In this document: positions 4,427 through 6,489 of the stretch, in pieces
Layout: each line of letters starts with the position of its first letter
How positions within the stretch are numbered: position 1 is the first letter of the stretch
NCBI GenBank assembly: GCA_009781575.1
Contig: WQXW01000106.1
Location: 1-6,489, forward strand
Length of the DNA stretch: 6,489 nt
DNA from: Solirubrobacterales bacterium
GTDB lineage: Bacteria > Actinomycetota > Thermoleophilia > Solirubrobacterales > Solirubrobacteraceae
Reading direction: 5' to 3'
The notes under the pieces: generated by a model
The model's input: only the letters and a program-made list of their open reading frames with translations
Database searches by the model: none
What the model was told of the DNA's origin: nothing
Position numbers and translations under genes: made by a program

Positions 4427-6489
4427 CGCGTTACCGCGCGGTCGCGTGCTCGGGGAGACTGTTCGCCGCCGACTTCCGTTACGCGCGAGGCGGCGCATGG
4501 TGACCGGGATTTCGCGGTCCAGCGCAGCATGCCCGGGCGCGGCGAACGTGACCTTCAGGATGCAGTACAGGCCGCGCCCGGCGTTCACGAGCGCGCGGTA
4601 GCGAGCGCTCGCGCGCAGGCGCAGCACGAGCTCCGAAGGACCGCCCGCGGCGAGCGCACCCTGCGCGATCGTGCGCAGCGGCACTGTGACCGCGCCGCCG
4701 GAGCGCGGCTTTGCCTTTCCCCGTCGGTGCGCGCGCGCTCCCCGCGCGCGTCTGCGCAAACCGCGCGCCAATCTCGGTCCGCTCGCCGCCGGCAGCTGCG
4801 CGCCGGCCCGCGCGGCGAGCCTGCCGGCCCCCGGCACCTGCGCGTCCAGCAGCACGCTCCCGTCCGGCTCGGCGGTGCCGGTCGCGCTGAGCGTCCAGGG
4901 GGTCTGGGGCGGCGCGGCCGTCGGCGCGGGGCTCGTGCCCTGCGCGGCGACCTGCGCGGGTTCGGGGTTCTCGTGGACGAGGTAGACCTGCGAGGCGCCG
5001 GGGGTCCCGTCGCCGTAGAAGAGGTTGGCGGCCGTCGAGGCCAGCGCGAGCGAGTGCCCGTCGCCGGCGAAGGAGAGCAGCGTCGGGTTGCCGTTGGGCG
5101 GGAGCCCGCTGTAGGTCGAGGTCACCTGCTGCAGCGTGTCGAGTGGGACATTCACCTCGTATGTGTAGGCGTAGTTCACTTCTTCCGCCGGAGGGCTCGT
5201 GAGCGTGGGGCTCGCCAGCGCAAAGTACGTGCGAATCGTGTTGAAGGCCACGCGCGATCCATCCGGTGAGATGGCGATGTCCCCCACGCCCTGCTCCCTG
5301 ATGTTCTGCGCGGCGAAGCTGGGGGTTGCGGTGAGCGCGCGGACCTGCACCGGCGCGCTCGCTCGATCGGGAACCTGTAGGAGGTACGCGTCCGTCGGGG
5401 GGACCGGCGTGCCGTTTTTCTGGCGCGCCGGATCGTTGAAGTAATCTTCTTCGCCCACCTTTGTGGGCGCGTCGGCAAGCACCGCCACGCTCCTGCCGTC
5501 GGCGCTCAGCGCCGGGGGCAGGAACTCGCGTCCGAACATGACGAGCGCTCCCGCCTCGACGGGGCCGGAGTTTTCGATGTCGGTGTAGCCGAAGAAGTAG
5601 AAGTTCAAGCCGGCGCCGGCAAGCAGCCGCCTGGTGACCGCGGCGGAGCCGTCGGCCACGCGCCGCCACAGCGGCTCGACCTCCTTGCCGGGTCCTCCGA
5701 GCCTCACCATCGCGGCGGTCACCTCCGTCGCGGAGGGAACCTGTTCGGGGATGTTGGTGCCCTCCCAGGCCACCGTGCTGCCGTCGGCGCTGATCGCAGC
5801 CGAGGACGCGGTCGGCTGTTCTCGCGGGGGTTCCAGCAGGATGCGCCCTTCCGGTTCGCTTTCGAGTGACGGGTACGCGCCTCCTCCCGCGACCGGCTGA
5901 CCCGCGGGCGTGGCGCTCACCAGCGTGGTAGTCCTGGCGGCGAGGTCGCGCACGGCGACCTGGCGTGGAGGCGTCGTCGGTTCTCCTTTTTCTTCGCTTG
6001 TGAGGTTGGAGCGATCGAGCACGGTGAACACGACGCGATCGCCGTCGGCCGAGATCGCGACGCCGCTAGCCGCCTGCGCGCCGCCGATCGCGAGTTCGCG
6101 CGGGGACGATGGTGGGCAGCGTGCGGCGTATTTCAGTCCCGTGCTCTCCCCGTTGAGCGCGGAGACGAGCGTGTAGGCGCCGGGCTGGGAGGCGGGCAGG
6201 TCCATGTCGCGCACGTACACCTGCGGGCAGCCGCTGCCGGTGTCGTCCTCGGGGTCGAGCACCGCGGCGCTGGTGAAGGCGACGTAACGCCCGTCGGCGC
6301 TCACCGAGGGACCCGCGGCGTCGGGGGCCCCGATCGCGCTTTCGGAGATCGAGGCGTGCACTTCCGCCCTGGAGGCGCCGGCAACCATCACCACCCGGCC
6401 GCTCTGCAGGTCGCGGCGGTACACGCCGTAGGCGCCCGCGAGCGAGCCGCGGAAGACGACGTAGCGCCCGACCTGCGAGAACGCAGGGC
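4424..6489 (-). CDS. TolB/WD40-like (PD40) beta-propeller protein, 5'-truncated by the window
   Basis: The 3' part of a gene whose start lies beyond the right edge; 687 residues are visible, ending at TAG (4424-4426). Seven blade-like motifs with the PD40 consensus (S-x-D-G-x-x-V-A-F) are present: SVSADGRYVAF, AISADGDRVVF, AISADGSTVAW, ALSADGRSVAV, AISPDGSRVAF, the weaker SFAGDGHSLAL, and a further one at the edge (FSQVGRYVVF). Most are followed by acidic, Gly- and Pro-rich loops. Family knowledge: such propellers are usually periplasmic or extracellular and bind proteins or ligands rather than catalyse. After the propeller come a Pro/Ala linker, an Arg-rich stretch and a beta-rich C-terminal stalk. 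A GTG at 6422-6424 could pass for a start, but the frame continues upstream with propeller sequence, so it is internal. An N-terminal signal peptide is expected but not visible. The partner gene follows without a gap. No specific function can be given; the fold is fairly certain. Confidence 0.88.
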   Translation of the reverse strand, partial: PAFSQVGRYVVFRGSLAGAYGVYRRDLQSGRVVMVAGASRAEVHASISESAIGAPDAAGPSVSADGRYVAFTSAAVLDPEDDTGSGCPQVYVRDMDLPASQPGAYTLVSALNGESTGLKYAARCPPSSPRELAIGGAQAASGVAISADGDRVVFTVLDRSNLTSEEKGEPTTPPRQVAVRDLAARTTTLVSATPAGQPVAGGGAYPSLESEPEGRILLEPPREQPTASSAAISADGSTVAWEGTNIPEQVPSATEVTAAMVRLGGPGKEVEPLWRRVADGSAAVTRRLLAGAGLNFYFFGYTDIENSGPVEAGALVMFGREFLPPALSADGRSVAVLADAPTKVGEEDYFNDPARQKNGTPVPPTDAYLLQVPDRASAPVQVRALTATPSFAAQNIREQGVGDIAISPDGSRVAFNTIRTYFALASPTLTSPPAEEVNYAYTYEVNVPLDTLQQVTSTYSGLPPNGNPTLLSFAGDGHSLALASTAANLFYGDGTPGASQVYLVHENPEPAQVAAQGTSPAPTAAPPQTPWTLSATGTAEPDGSVLLDAQVPGAGRLAARAGAQLPAASGPRLARGLRRRARGARAHRRGKAKPRSGGAVTVPLRTIAQGALAAGGPSELVLRLRASARYRALVNAGRGLYCILKVTFAAPGHAALDREIPVTMRRLARNGSRRRTVSPSTRPRGNA
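4490..4912 (-). other. C-terminal stalk domain of the propeller gene, with Arg-rich stretch
   Basis: After an Ala/Pro/Thr linker (PAPTAAPPQTPW) a beta-rich segment begins (WTLSATGTAEPDGSVLLDAQ), then a highly basic run at 4703-4774 (RLARGLRRRARGARAHRRGK), then a second beta segment (GAVTVPLRTIAQGAL, LYCILKVTFAAPGH, REIPVTMRRL). This layout, a two-part Ig-like sheet interrupted by basic residues, is common at the C-termini of Solirubrobacterales surface proteins as I remember them. The basic run could contact anionic wall polymers; that is inference. Confidence 0.5.
5042..6489 (-). repeat. PD40-type propeller blade repeats of the first gene
   Basis: Blade motifs are centred at about 6453, 6292, 6045, 5783, 5498, 5262 and 5061. 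They are 67 to 95 codons apart (for those fully in view), longer than the 40-odd residues of classical WD40 repeats and consistent with TolB-like blades with large inserted loops. At least one further blade would be expected before the window edge if the propeller is eight-bladed; six or seven blades would already be nearly complete. Confidence 0.7.

Noticed and set aside
4728..4766. Alternating CG run as a structural DNA or repeat element
   Set aside because: It is explained by Arg/Ala codons of the basic stalk region in a GC-rich genome; no unit repeats in tandem and no convincing hairpin stands out.
3635..5269. Plus-strand open frame (544 codons) spanning both genes
   Set aside because: It is antisense to both genes and crosses their junction. 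The product is dominated by Arg and Ala with no motif, signal peptide or plausible ribosome binding site.
4479..5669. Minus-strand open frame (396 codons) shifted within the propeller gene
   Set aside because: It overlaps the propeller frame out of register and translates into Arg-rich sequence without the blade motifs.
1..6489. RNA genes, CRISPR arrays, insertion sequences, attachment sites, promoters or terminators
   Set aside because: No direct repeats with regular spacing, terminal inverted repeats, tRNA-like arms or T-tracts after hairpins were seen, and coding sequence occupies the whole window.

Overview
The window is very GC-rich and read by two long genes on the minus strand, both cut by the window edges. 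The base composition, the strong preference for G or C at third codon positions in the minus reading frame, and the type of proteins (large secreted beta-propeller proteins with Ala/Gly/Pro-rich linkers and an Arg-rich C-terminal stalk) suggest an actinomycete, most likely of the Thermoleophilia/Solirubrobacterales group. That placement rests on remembered resemblance, not on a search.

Reading in the direction of transcription (right to left): positions 6489 to 4424 hold the 3' part of a gene for a TolB/WD40-like (PD40-type) beta-propeller protein. Its visible 687 residues contain seven blade-like motifs, then a linker and a basic, Arg-rich C-terminal stalk domain. It stops with TAG at 4424-4426. 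The ATG of the second gene follows immediately (4421-4423), in the same frame and with no spacer. The second gene stays open to the left edge, for 1474 codons. It encodes a very large exported protein: a signal peptide, a long propeller-like region with YCF48/BNR-type repeats, a metallophosphoesterase-like region that lacks the usual metal-ligand motifs, a Cys-containing Ig-like (Big-type) domain, and a proline-rich tail that runs off the window.

The two genes are almost certainly one transcriptional unit and probably translationally coupled. The second product, and probably the first, acts outside the membrane. A shared surface or envelope role is inference; no enzymatic activity can be assigned with confidence. 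No promoter, terminator, RNA gene, mobile element, CRISPR array or non-coding stretch over 300 bases is visible; coding sequence fills the window. Many long open frames on the plus strand and in the other minus frames are by-products of the high GC content.
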